27,391 nt of DNA from a virus, in IMG/VR virus record IMGVR_UViG_3300037246_000736, positions 1 through 27,391 of that record. One strand, 5' to 3'. This document shows, one piece after another, positions 14,777 to 21,106 of this stretch; positions within the stretch are counted from its first letter, which is position 1, and every line of letters begins with the position of its first letter. The notes under the pieces are model-generated. The model did no database searches and had not been told where the DNA came from. It worked only from the letters and a program-made list of their open reading frames with translations. The position numbers were made by a program, and so were the translations under genes.

Positions 14777-15007
14777 TTATTTTAGGGCTTGCTCTATCAT
14801 ATCTTGCATACATTTGTCAAATCCAGCGAGTTTTTTGAATATAGCATTTGTTTGGCGGAAATGTTGTTCAAACATCATACTAATTCTCTCTTTCAGCCGC
14901 TTGTTCTCAGCCTTTACCTTTTCAAGCTCGGCTTTGAGTTGCTCAATTGCACATTTTGGGCAATCAGTAAACTCACCGTGCGTTATACAAAATCCACATT
15001 CTTCCAT
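14777..15007 (-). CDS. Zinc-finger and coiled-coil protein, intact copy of a duplicated C-terminal segment
   Basis: The ATG at 15007 has AAAGGAG before it and gives 76 aa; a start at 15031 is less likely. The N-terminus holds two knuckles, CGFC (residues 4-7) and CPKC (17-20), likely a zinc ribbon. A coiled coil follows, EQLKAELEKVKAENKRLKER at about 23-42. The last 40 residues, including MMFEQHFRQTNAIFKKLAGF, are encoded by a 128-bp stretch repeated almost exactly at 21758-21885 in a second coiled-coil gene. The shared tail may be a multimerisation or partner-binding unit. Role unknown. Confidence 0.75.
   Translation of the reverse strand: MEECGFCITHGEFTDCPKCAIEQLKAELEKVKAENKRLKERISMMFEQHFRQTNAIFKKLAGFDKCMQDMIEQALK
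14781..14908. repeat. 128-bp direct repeat, copy 1
   Basis: This stretch matches 21758-21885 at 127 of 128 positions in the same orientation; the single difference changes Ile to Thr in the encoded tail. It lies inside the C-terminal coding part of the zinc/coiled-coil gene. Similarity outside the stretch drops sharply, apart from a matching AGGAGAATGAAATG start context at both genes. Confidence 0.95.
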
Positions 15008-15008
15008 T

Positions 15009-15149
15009 TCATTCTCCTTTCCGCCATTCATTCAAAATTAAGGGTATTTCTCCCGAACTTACCTGTTCTTCAGTATAGTCCGTATAATCAAGCAGTTCAT
15101 TATAAAGCAAAAATTGAGTTTCTTGTTCTGGCTCTAATCTGTTTGCCAT
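15009..15149 (-). CDS. Small acidic protein of unknown function
   Basis: A 46-codon frame with AAAAGGAG 7 nt before its ATG, ending just before the start of the zinc/coiled-coil gene, whose ribosome-binding site overlaps its last codons. The product (MANRLEPEQETQFLLYNELL and a tail ending NEWRKGE) is acidic and helical. A good start signal and tight packing support it; no family is known. Confidence 0.6.
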   Translation of the reverse strand: MANRLEPEQETQFLLYNELLDYTDYTEEQVSSGEIPLILNEWRKGE

Positions 15150-15241
15150 TTTCATTCTCCTTTTACCACATTATACCACAATTCCTTTGATTTCGCCCTT
15201 TTCACTTGCGTTCTAAGCAACGAACTCAAGGCGACCCGATG

Positions 15242-15739
15242 TCAAGTACCCTGTTTATCAGCTTTGGCGATGGCTGCTTCGGCTAATTTTAGGGCTTTTT
15301 TATCTGGACACTCCTCGCCAAGTTTGCATATTTCTTGGTGATTTACATAGTGCATTGTTACACGCAAGAATAATGCCTTACACGCTGCCAGCAGGTCGTC
15401 ACGTTCTTGCTTTAGCTCTTTGTTCCGAGCCTGAATAGCATTAAATCCTTGCATTTCCTCACCAGCTAAATGTTCAAATTTGACAAGAACAGCCTCTGCC
15501 CTATTTGCACGCTCTAACAAACCTTTGTTCTGAGCCTGTAGCTCGTCCCAGCCATTGACGCATTGACAGATACGCTGGGCGTTGGCTCTGGCTTCTATTG
15601 CAAAATCGGTTTTGCTTTTACTATCAAAAATACGAGCTATAAGAGGCTGGCGATTAGAAACATTTATTAAGTAATCGTTGAAATACTTGACCGCATCATC
15701 ATCTTTACGAAATAACCATTTTCCTTTTGTATAACTCAT
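15242..15739 (-). CDS. Phage protein with N-terminal globular and coiled-coil parts
   Basis: A 165-aa product starting after AAGGAGTAGAATT. Residues 1-60 form a beta-rich globular unit with an EARANAQRICQCVNGWDELQ segment at 49-68, resembling the EANARLIA-type segment frequent in unassigned phage proteins. A long coiled coil follows (KGLLERANRAEAVLVKFEHL to about residue 118), then a Cys-containing C-terminus (EICKLGEECPDKK). It is the first gene after the pseudoknot-bearing leader and its promoter, and may be controlled by that RNA. Function unknown. Confidence 0.75.
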   Translation of the reverse strand: MSYTKGKWLFRKDDDAVKYFNDYLINVSNRQPLIARIFDSKSKTDFAIEARANAQRICQCVNGWDELQAQNKGLLERANRAEAVLVKFEHLAGEEMQGFNAIQARNKELKQERDDLLAACKALFLRVTMHYVNHQEICKLGEECPDKKALKLAEAAIAKADKQGT

Positions 15740-15756
15740 AATTCTACTCCTTAATT

Positions 15757-15841
15757 AAAAGACCCCAGCCAAAGCGGAACAGCGGGAACTGGACGTGCTT
15801 TGACTGAGGTCGTTAATTCGGATTGTGTTCCCGCATTCCAT
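15757..15841 (-). ncRNA. Promoter-proximal pseudoknot RNA ending in a terminator-like stem
   Basis: The predicted transcript starts near 15841, 7 nt after a strong -10 box. Stem 1 is a 15-bp helix (GACCTCAGTCAAAGC at 15811-15797 with GCTTTGGCTGGGGTC at 15775-15761, two G-U pairs) followed by UUUU. Its 21-nt loop contains GTTCCCGC and TTCC, which pair with GCGGGAAC (15834-15827) and GGAA (15839-15836) at the very 5' end, giving an H-type pseudoknot whose two 3' arms are contiguous. It could be an independent small RNA of about 85 nt or an attenuating leader of the gene starting at 15739. Structure is drawn by eye; the function is unknown. Confidence 0.62.
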
Positions 15842-15847
15842 AACTAT

Positions 15848-15876
15848 ATTATCGGCGATTTATTCAGAGAAGTCAA
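15848..15876 (-). promoter_or_regulatory. Sigma70-type promoter driving the pseudoknot RNA
   Basis: On the minus strand TTGACT (15876-15871) and GATAAT (15853-15848) are separated by exactly 17 bp, each matching the bacterial consensus at five of six positions. It lies in a 241-bp non-coding gap. It is the best promoter match seen in the window and places the RNA start two bases before the 5' arm of the pseudoknot. Confidence 0.75.
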
Positions 15877-15980
15877 GTAAATTCTCAGATTTCTTGTATA
15901 TTCTTTTCGCTGCCTTTTAGCCTTAAAAGACAGGTTTATGAACTTTTATTGAATAAGGGTAATTGGCCGACCTTCTGTTC

Positions 15981-16562
15981 TTACCCCCACTGTTCTGCCA
16001 TAGCATCTGCTATACCTTGGTAAGTTATACTTCTAAGTTTTCCTCTGTCGACAGTTTTTGCCATTTTGTGTATTCTCGCCTCTCGGCCTGCTACAAGTTT
16101 TGTCATTCCTAATTTCCGCAGGTTTTTCAACCATAAGCAAGTTGCTTTTGTTTCTCCGTGCCCAAATTGCCACGGCTGAATTATCTGGTCATATTTACGT
16201 CTTATCCCCTCTATGGCGTATTTATGCGGAATTGGGTTTTCTACAGCTATTTTGCTGACCCCTGAATGTAACAGTTTCCAGAAGAATAAAGCTGCCTCTT
16301 CCATCTTTGCCCATCGTTCGTGGTCTTTTGTGCCATCAGGTTTATATAGCCATCGAACACCGCTGTTACATAGATAAGTACACGGCGGGTGTGCTATCAT
16401 CAAATCCCAGCCAGTATCGATTATATCAAGAACATCGGCCTGAATATGATAAAAATAATCTGCTTCACAGGGCAATAAATCACAACTCCAAGCATCGTGG
16501 CCTTTGGCTCGGAAGGCATCTCGGACTATTCCACTAAACTCACAAGCTACTAAAACTCTCAT
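15981..16562 (-). CDS. Small C5-cytosine-methyltransferase-like protein
   Basis: A 193-aa Rossmann-type protein. The N-terminus has the S-adenosylmethionine-binding pattern (RVLVACEFSGIVRDAF, residues 2-17). The catalytic loop reads HPPCTYL with the PPC nucleophile at 59-61, and the ENV-type motif appears as VENP at 107-110. A GHGETKATCLWLK segment (134-146) is typical of a compact phage family often annotated as cytosine methyltransferase. It lacks the target-recognition domain and late motifs of full enzymes of over 300 aa, so it may act on free DNA with loose specificity, modify something else, or need a partner. A sigma70-like promoter lies just upstream, making it start its own unit. Confidence 0.8.
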   Translation of the reverse strand: MRVLVACEFSGIVRDAFRAKGHDAWSCDLLPCEADYFYHIQADVLDIIDTGWDLMIAHPPCTYLCNSGVRWLYKPDGTKDHERWAKMEEAALFFWKLLHSGVSKIAVENPIPHKYAIEGIRRKYDQIIQPWQFGHGETKATCLWLKNLRKLGMTKLVAGREARIHKMAKTVDRGKLRSITYQGIADAMAEQWG

Positions 16563-16578
16563 TTTTCACCTCACTTAA

Positions 16579-16607
16579 ACTATAATAACTATCGAACCAA
16601 TCGCCAA
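16579..16607 (-). promoter_or_regulatory. Promoter candidate for the C5-methyltransferase-like gene
   Basis: On the minus strand TTGGCG (16607-16602) and TATAGT (16584-16579) are 17 bp apart, matching consensus at four and five of six positions. It falls in the only gap between the coiled-coil gene and the methyltransferase-like gene, 17 bp before the start codon region. Moderate support only. Confidence 0.45.
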
Positions 16608-16616
16608 GTGACTTAA

Positions 16617-17030
16617 CTACTTTTCCAGCTTTCTTGCAAGTTTTTCAGGAATATCAAGTCCTATAATTGCAACCTCAGCCTCGGCCTTATTGAGCTTTTC
16701 CTGAATATCAGTAGCCAGCCTGCTCTTTCTTCCTGCACGTTGTTTAAGAATACCGATTATATGACGAGCTTCTCTGCGACTAATTAGTACGCCAGCAATA
16801 GGTCTTTTTTTGTCTGTGTTACTGCGAATCTCTTTATACATTCTTGCTGTGGCATCTTGGAGGGTATTAACAGTCTGTGCTAATTCATTATTGGTTCGCT
16901 CCAAAACATCTATTGTTTTCTGAAATTCTCTTTCTTTTTCCTCACGTCCGTGTTTACAGCCAGTGTGATACCAATATCTTTCACCTGCCGTAAATACTCG
17001 GTCTTTTCTCCTCTGAACTTCCTTGCCCAT
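16617..17030 (-). CDS. Basic coiled-coil protein of unknown function
   Basis: A 137-aa product after AGGAG. It has a basic N-terminus with a possible GCKHGREEKER turn, a coiled coil at about residues 33-70 (TIDVLERTNNELAQTVNTLQ), then SRREARHIIGILKQRAGRKS and a terminal helical hairpin. The overall charge is strongly positive. It may bind DNA or the product of a neighbouring modification gene. No family recognised. Confidence 0.7.
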   Translation of the reverse strand: MGKEVQRRKDRVFTAGERYWYHTGCKHGREEKEREFQKTIDVLERTNNELAQTVNTLQDATARMYKEIRSNTDKKRPIAGVLISRREARHIIGILKQRAGRKSRLATDIQEKLNKAEAEVAIIGLDIPEKLARKLEK

Positions 17031-17033
17031 TTT

Positions 17034-17156
17034 TCACTCCTCTTCTTCAGTACAATCACTATATTCCCCGGCTATCCAGTCAGAAATATAGATGAATCCT
17101 ATAGCTATAAACACTGTTGGTAATGATAAATAGAATCTAATGTCTTTAAGGCTCAT
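17034..17156 (-). CDS. Single-pass membrane peptide
   Basis: A 40-codon frame with ACAGGAGT before its ATG, overlapping the end of the DUF5131 gene by 11 nt and ending just before the next start. It has one transmembrane segment at about residues 11-25 (LPTVFIAIGFIYISD) and a highly acidic tail (CTEEEE). Such micro-proteins often modify host membrane functions. Strong start signal and packing; the role is unknown. Confidence 0.6.
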   Translation of the reverse strand: MSLKDIRFYLSLPTVFIAIGFIYISDWIAGEYSDCTEEEE

Positions 17157-17928
17157 TTGGGTACTCCTGTCTCTGTGCCCACTTCGGGAACTTGTCTATG
17201 TCTTTGGGATATTTGAGAAGTTTACCGTTTAAGTGGATTTGCTTAATGAAAATCTTTACGCCGGCAGCCACACATTGTATTGCAATACTTTTCACCCAAT
17301 CCAGTTCACACTTGCGCCCGGGGTGACTGCCGATAGATTCAGCACCGATGATGACCCAATTGATACCTTCTAAATTCAATAAACCCATATCCGCCAGTAG
17401 CGGCTCAAAGCTGACAAACTTTACTGCTGCTGGAATTTGACGAAGTATATCAATCTTGTCCTTTTCGTCCGGTGTGCAGACTGATACGCCCGCCCAGATA
17501 TTTTCTCGATTTCCGTCAGTAAACCCTTTTCTTAATCGATGTTGCCAATATTCTAAATATCTTTCGGGTCGTTTCGTTAACACTTGAAAGGTGTGTTGCC
17601 TACTCACGGACATTGTCCACCAAACACCATCAATAAACTCAAACGGCACTTTCGGATGGAATAAATCAGACATTGAGCAGACAAAGATTTTGCGGGGATT
17701 ACGCCAGTGACGAGGTTTGTCGAGAGCGGATTCATCACAGAAAACTTTGCCATTCCAGCCTCGCATCCAACCCAGCATCCCAATTGTCGCCATATATTTC
17801 TTTTGCCCCATACAGGCTAACCGATACGCCATCCTCTCTGCATAGCAATTCAAACAGCCGGTGCTGCATTTCGTACAGCCGACAACTGGATTCCAGCTTT
17901 CTTCTGTCCACGCTATTTTTGTTGGCAT
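17146..17928 (-). CDS. DUF5131 (phage Gp37/Gp68) radical-SAM-type protein
   Basis: The ATG at 17928 has AAAGGATAACG before it and gives 260 aa; an upstream ATG would overlap the previous gene. The signature WNPVVGCTKCSTGCLNCYAE at residues 12-31 includes the CxxxCxxC triad (C21, C25, C28) that holds the 4Fe-4S cluster of radical SAM enzymes, with an extra Cys-18. Later segments fit the TIM-barrel of this family: RKIFVCSMSDLFH, QVLTKRPERY, a WAGVSV strand and VSFEPLLADM, then WVIIGAESIGSHPGR. The family is related to spore photoproduct lyase; its chemistry is not established. It is encoded downstream of a folded RNA with a B12-box-like strand and beside a methyltransferase-like gene. Confidence 0.88.
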   Translation of the reverse strand: MPTKIAWTEESWNPVVGCTKCSTGCLNCYAERMAYRLACMGQKKYMATIGMLGWMRGWNGKVFCDESALDKPRHWRNPRKIFVCSMSDLFHPKVPFEFIDGVWWTMSVSRQHTFQVLTKRPERYLEYWQHRLRKGFTDGNRENIWAGVSVCTPDEKDKIDILRQIPAAVKFVSFEPLLADMGLLNLEGINWVIIGAESIGSHPGRKCELDWVKSIAIQCVAAGVKIFIKQIHLNGKLLKYPKDIDKFPKWAQRQEYPNEP

Positions 17929-17938
17929 CGTTATCCTT

Positions 17939-18130
17939 TCAGGGCTTGTCAACATCTACCCATTCTACCTCTTGTATATTGCCTGCACACAGCTTGTCAT
18001 CAAGTCCTTTATGTCGGCGAGGAAAACGAGCACTCCCATCACCAACACCTTCAAAGTATGTCCCTCTTGAAATCCGACCAGCCGTTAGCTTGCCACATAC
18101 AACGCATTTGAAACAAGTCTTGCGTGCCAT
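17939..18130 (-). CDS. Small zinc protein ahead of the radical-SAM gene
   Basis: A 63-aa product; the second ATG (18130) is correctly spaced from GGAG, the first is too close. It has CFKCVVCGK at residues 5-13 and a lone Cys near 50 in a LCAGN turn, with the GTYFEGVGDGSARFPRRHKG middle and EWVDV end found in small phage zinc proteins of unknown function. It is the first gene after the structured RNA at 18152-18236 and lies 10 nt before the radical-SAM gene, so the two are probably co-translated. Confidence 0.72.
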   Translation of the reverse strand: MARKTCFKCVVCGKLTAGRISRGTYFEGVGDGSARFPRRHKGLDDKLCAGNIQEVEWVDVDKP

Positions 18131-18151
18131 AATCATTCTCCAATAACACTA

Positions 18152-18236
18152 AGACCGGCGGGCAGGTCTTCTGGATTTACCTTCCCTTTTGGGGATGAGG
18201 CGAACCTGCTAAAAGCTACCACGCCGCCGCCGGTCT
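18152..18236 (-). ncRNA. Folded leader RNA with a B12-box-like 3' strand
   Basis: An 85-nt GC-rich element lies between the DUF1353 stop (5 nt upstream on the transcript) and the next ribosome-binding site. The outer 10-bp stem is AGACCGGCGG with CCGCCGGTCT; an inner 6-bp stem is GCAGGT with ACCTGC, its 3' arm contiguous with the outer one; inside is a hairpin of CCC and GGG around CAAAA. The 3' strand AATCCAGAAGACCTGCC (18177-18161) matches 15 of 17 positions of the B12-box consensus of cobalamin riboswitches as I recall it, and AAAAGGGAA and GGTAAATCC recall that riboswitch's core. The conserved CCGCAAC part is missing, so it may be a minimal, degenerate or unrelated RNA. Confidence 0.5.
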
Positions 18237-18240
18237 GTTC

Positions 18241-18669
18241 TTAACTTATCAACGGTACTGACGGTACTTCAATCACTCTGCCCTCATCTTTACGGGGGTA
18301 AATATGTTTTTTCCGAAGCCTCACGCCTAAGTAATAATACCACGCCCTGAATTTGCTCATACCACATTTGAGTAAGTGCAACCGGAATAATTTGTCAACG
18401 TAAAGATGGTGCTTGCGGTCGAGTAACCCTTCTCGCATAAGTTGGCACAAACCATCGTGGAATAGCGAAGGCGTCATATTGGTTTTGCCATCTTTGGTGG
18501 GGCCAGAGGGGCCGTCCCACGCATATCCAGGCTTGACTGTAAATATCCCATCCCACAAAGTAACAAACTTGTTTATGTTCCAATTATTAAGGTTTCCAGG
18601 CAGGTCAACCTTGCACTTTTCTACTGTGTCCAGCTTGTACTTGTAATACTTTTGTTTGTGATATTTCAC
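18241..18669 (-). CDS. DUF1353-family phage protein
   Basis: A GTG start at 18669 gives a 4-nt GTGA overlap with the lipoprotein stop and lies 9 nt after GGAG; a TTG at 18684 is possible but less likely (142 aa chosen). The family hallmarks are present: VKPGYAWDGPSGPT around residues 46-58 and FHDGLCQ at 70-76, followed by a DKLFRLHLLKCGMSKFRAW helix and a VRLRKKH segment. DUF1353 proteins are common in phages and near lysis or membrane genes, without a known activity. Next to a lipoprotein here, it may belong to an envelope or lysis set. Confidence 0.85.
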   Translation of the reverse strand: MKYHKQKYYKYKLDTVEKCKVDLPGNLNNWNINKFVTLWDGIFTVKPGYAWDGPSGPTKDGKTNMTPSLFHDGLCQLMREGLLDRKHHLYVDKLFRLHLLKCGMSKFRAWYYYLGVRLRKKHIYPRKDEGRVIEVPSVPLIS

Positions 18670-19070
18670 GATTTCGCTCTCCAATTCTTAAAGATATTAA
18701 CTCCTGTACCGCCAACAAGTAGTGACCACACAATTTTGTCCCAATCAATCTTGCCCTTTTCGTCTTTGAATGTTTCAGCTTTTGCAGCCAGTGATTTTGC
18801 GTTGACTATAAACTCGTTCAAGGCCGTGCCTAAATTCGGGTCGATAGCTGTAACTAAAGCTACTGGATTATCCGACAAAACTTCCATCTCTGTACCGGCT
18901 GCGTTCATCGCCTCGATTTTCTCATCCAAAAACTTCATCGCTTCGTTGCCTTCGTTCAGCTTCACCGCCACAGCCGTCCCGAAGCCAGCTAAAAAGTTCT
19001 CTGCGGGGCTACCGGCACTACATCCTGACAAACCAATTATCAGGGCACACACAATAATTAGAGTTTTCAT
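18666..19070 (-). CDS. Phage lipoprotein
   Basis: A 134-aa product starting after AAAAGGAGACAGA, with an ATGA overlap to the gene before it. Residues 1-17 form a lipoprotein signal ending in the lipobox LSGC (14-17), so Cys-17 should be acylated and the protein anchored in a membrane. The body is helical (NFLAGFGTAVAVKLNEG, then LDEKIEAMNAAGTEM) with a hydrophobic C-terminal KIVWSLLVGGTGVNIF segment. Phage lipoproteins often act in superinfection exclusion or as outer-membrane spanins; the length is greater than a typical Rz1. It precedes the DUF1353 gene, which is translationally coupled. Confidence 0.82.
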   Translation of the reverse strand: MKTLIIVCALIIGLSGCSAGSPAENFLAGFGTAVAVKLNEGNEAMKFLDEKIEAMNAAGTEMEVLSDNPVALVTAIDPNLGTALNEFIVNAKSLAAKAETFKDEKGKIDWDKIVWSLLVGGTGVNIFKNWRAKS

Positions 19071-19225
19071 TCTGTCTCCTTTTTACATTCGTGAACAGCA
19101 ATACTATTGATAAAAATTACAAAATCCTCATCACGTTCAGAAGGTATAATTAAACGTTCCATCATTGTCTCTACAGGATTACATTTACCTTCGACTTCAA
19201 TATCAAATTCCAAAATAACTTTCAT
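19067..19225 (-). CDS. Small acidic protein coupled to the lipoprotein gene
   Basis: A 52-codon frame starting after GGTGAAGGA and ending in a 4-nt ATGA overlap with the lipoprotein start. The product (MKVILEFDIEVEGKCNPVET followed by MMERLIIP and an EDFVIFINSIAV strand) is acidic, with a beta-helix-beta pattern. Its first strand resembles small ferredoxin-like folds. No family recognised. The coupling overlap is good evidence for expression. Confidence 0.62.
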   Translation of the reverse strand: MKVILEFDIEVEGKCNPVETMMERLIIPSERDEDFVIFINSIAVHECKKETE

Positions 19226-19238
19226 TCCTTCACCGCCT

Positions 19239-19307
19239 TTACCAATTTCTATGCAACCACACGAGTAATCTGCTTAACAACTCAGCTATTATTTCCCGCA
19301 ACTTCAT
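19239..19307 (-). CDS. Possible 22-aa leader peptide
   Basis: A 22-codon frame (MKLREIIAELLSRLLVWLHR then NW) begins after AAAAAGGAA and ends 13 nt before the next start. It is amphipathic and hydrophobic. It lies in the 262-bp stretch between the exported protein and the lipoprotein, otherwise filled by the 52-aa gene. The good ribosome-binding site is the only support, so it may be chance. Confidence 0.3.
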   Translation of the reverse strand: MKLREIIAELLSRLLVWLHRNW

Positions 19308-19332
19308 TTCCTTTTTATCCCAAACTACAATA

Positions 19333-19719
19333 TTACTCTACCAACTCAAACTCTACCACAGGTACTTCCGGTGCAGGTATTGAATCCACCACAGAATAAG
19401 GCCCGAACTTCACCATAGCTGTTCGCGGTTCTACGCACATATTCGGGTCGAAGGTAACAAGAGCCTCAAAGGTTATCTCTGGAAGGGTGTTTGCGTCCGG
19501 CATAAATTCGATAACATACATACCAGGATAGCTGTTGGCATCAAATACAGCCCCTTCCGGCATATTCATAGGTATTGCCGTAAGTGATATTTGCACACCA
19601 TTTTGTGTCGCCGTCTTGAGTATTGCCGCTCGATATAACCTGTTCCTGCACATTGTCGGGCCGGCACAGGCTACAGAACTAACTAACAACAGTAAACAGA
19701 TTGTAATTTTGGTTCTCAT
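19333..19719 (-). CDS. Exported protein of unknown function
   Basis: A 128-aa product starting after AAAAGGAGAAACACA and overlapping the methyltransferase stop (ATGA). Residues 1-19 form a signal peptide with core ICLLLLVSSVACA; cleavage could be after ACA or, less likely, at Cys-18 as a lipoprotein. The mature part has a beta-sandwich-like pattern with PEGAVFDANSYPGMYVIEF and ends in alternating hydrophobic strands with Pro (APEVPVVEFEL). It should act in the periplasm or on the cell surface. No family recognised; nearby genes for a lipoprotein and a DUF1353 protein suggest an envelope-directed set. Confidence 0.78.
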   Translation of the reverse strand: MRTKITICLLLLVSSVACAGPTMCRNRLYRAAILKTATQNGVQISLTAIPMNMPEGAVFDANSYPGMYVIEFMPDANTLPEITFEALVTFDPNMCVEPRTAMVKFGPYSVVDSIPAPEVPVVEFELVE

Positions 19720-20435
19720 TGTGTTTCTCCTTTTCTGAATAGTGCTAATTGGCCTTTGTTCTGCTCTTTGACCGGAACCCCAGTCTCTACAGCCTCAAGC
19801 CTCTGCCTTGCAATTTGGCAGTATTTCTCGGATATGTCTATGCCGATGTATTCCAAGCCCATTTCTTTGGCGGCTATACAAGATGCCCCTGCCCCGCAAT
19901 ATGGGTCAAGTATAGTTTTGCATTTAGGAAACCAACTTAAACACCACTTAAATAATTCTATTGGTTTTTGGGTGGGATGTAGGTGTTTTTGCCCTACTTC
20001 ACTGTCTCTCTGAAATCCTACCCATAAATGCCTAAATATTCTTACGGTCTTATACGGCAATCCTTTAACCCAAGCTAATTCAACATCAGTGGAGTCATTC
20101 TCTGCACCTCGTCCACATTTCCTATCCCACGCAAACCAAAAATGGCTATCTGGTAAACGTGAAGCGTAATGGTTTGCACCCCACAAAACTATATTGCGAT
20201 ACCCAAGTAGATGTGAGGGCTCAAATGGCTTTTTGTCGCCAACAACCACCGGCCAATCTACTGACCTGCAATTTGGGTCATAAGACCGAAAGCCTCTACC
20301 TCGCTCAAGATTACTATGGTTTAGCCCTATCCCATACGGCGGGTCAGTCAGCACCAAATCCACGCAGTTATCAGGCCAGTCCTTCATAACATCTAAACAG
20401 TCGCCATATATAATCTGATTAACGGGTAATTTCAT
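19716..20435 (-). CDS. DNA adenine-N6 or cytosine-N4 methyltransferase, beta class
   Basis: The ATG at 20435 overlaps the previous stop as ATGA and follows GGGGG (239 aa). Catalytic motif IV is TDPPYGIG at residues 30-37; HPTQKP precedes motif I, which appears late as DPYCGAG at 177-183, followed by EYIGIDIS for cofactor binding. This order (motif IV first, I last) defines the beta class, whose members methylate exocyclic amino groups of adenine or cytosine. No paired restriction gene is visible, so it is probably an orphan phage enzyme protecting the genome or altering regulation. Motif I has Tyr for the usual Phe and Ala for Ser, which should be tolerated. Confidence 0.92.
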   Translation of the reverse strand: MKLPVNQIIYGDCLDVMKDWPDNCVDLVLTDPPYGIGLNHSNLERGRGFRSYDPNCRSVDWPVVVGDKKPFEPSHLLGYRNIVLWGANHYASRLPDSHFWFAWDRKCGRGAENDSTDVELAWVKGLPYKTVRIFRHLWVGFQRDSEVGQKHLHPTQKPIELFKWCLSWFPKCKTILDPYCGAGASCIAAKEMGLEYIGIDISEKYCQIARQRLEAVETGVPVKEQNKGQLALFRKGETQ

Positions 20436-20659
20436 TTTCGCCCCCATTTTATCCAGCCTTCGATAGCAAGAATGAAGAAAACGGTATCTCTAAGCAAAAG
20501 ACTCCATATCTCAGCGTGGGCGTGAATACCAGCAGTTAGGGCGTTTGATGCTAACCATAGAAGAAAACACACCCTGAGACGCCTGTTGTTCGCTATAACG
20601 CCTATGACAGCGAGCACCGTAGCCACCAATCCTATTATCTCGTTTATAGGTAAATTCAT
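20432..20659 (-). CDS. Three-segment membrane protein, PnuC-like fragment
   Basis: A 75-aa product with an ATGA overlap on each side. It has hydrophobic segments at about residues 8-24 (IIGLVATVLAVIGVIAN), 30-45 (VCFLLWLASNALTAGI) and 55-68 (LLRDTVFFILAIEGW), with basic residues between the first and second and at the C-terminus (KWGRK). The LWLASNALTAGIHAHAE pattern resembles the small PnuC-like or SWEET-like three-helix units seen in phage genomes, which may transport NAD precursors as oligomers. A holin is an alternative. The role cannot be settled from sequence. Confidence 0.72.
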   Translation of the reverse strand: MNLPINEIIGLVATVLAVIGVIANNRRLRVCFLLWLASNALTAGIHAHAEIWSLLLRDTVFFILAIEGWIKWGRK

Positions 20660-20874
20660 ATTTCCTCTACAAAATGTAAGAAATTAGGGTCTGTCTCAAT
20701 AGCCTCATATTTGCTATATTCACCGTTTGGCCTAAAAGATATTCGCACCCAGCCGTTTTTGTTGTTCCAGCTATGGATGTGACCTAACCGTCCAGGAGTC
20801 TTTGGGTTGGTCGGTATAAACGCAACTGACTTGCCGATGTGCTTTCTTTCCAATTCGATATTGTCTATTTTCAT
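20656..20874 (-). CDS. Small basic beta-rich protein
   Basis: The ATG at 20874 overlaps the previous stop as ATGA (72 aa). The product has strands VAFIPTNPKTPGRLGHIHSW and NGWVRISFRPNGEY, resembling an SH3-like barrel with an acidic C-terminal helix. No known family. Its overlap on both sides supports it being translated as part of the operon. Confidence 0.68.
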   Translation of the reverse strand: MKIDNIELERKHIGKSVAFIPTNPKTPGRLGHIHSWNNKNGWVRISFRPNGEYSKYEAIETDPNFLHFVEEI

Positions 20875-21095
20875 ACCAAATCTACATCCCTTCGGTGAAC
20901 TCTGCTTATTCTTATCCGCACACCACAATGCTCGCAGGGCTCAGAAGTTAAATTAAAACCCTGATATTTTCGTGTTATTGTGCAGATAGAGCCTTCTGGT
21001 ATAACCATAAAGCCATTCTGCATCTTTATAAGCGTTCGTACTTTCTTTCCCATAAAAACCTTTTCTATAGTTTTTTTGTAAGTCTTTGCATCCAT
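20871..21095 (-). CDS. Small Cys-containing protein
   Basis: Two starts are possible: the ATG at 21110 overlaps the previous stop (ATGA) but has little ribosome-binding site, while the ATG at 21095 lies 6 nt after AAAGGA and is chosen (74 aa). The first part is Lys-rich (YKKTIEKVFMGKKVRTLIK), the middle beta-rich with MVIPEGSICTITRKYQG, and near the C-terminus EPCEHCGVRI provides a CxxC pair. A small DNA- or RNA-binding role is plausible. No family recognised. Confidence 0.66.
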   Translation of the reverse strand: MDAKTYKKTIEKVFMGKKVRTLIKMQNGFMVIPEGSICTITRKYQGFNLTSEPCEHCGVRIRISRVHRRDVDLV

Positions 21096-21106
21096 TACAG
21101 TTCCTT

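Noticed and set aside
18152-18236. tRNA-like reading of the folded element
   Set aside because: The outer stem is 10 bp, there is no T-loop near the 3' end and no anticodon arm, so a tRNA is excluded.
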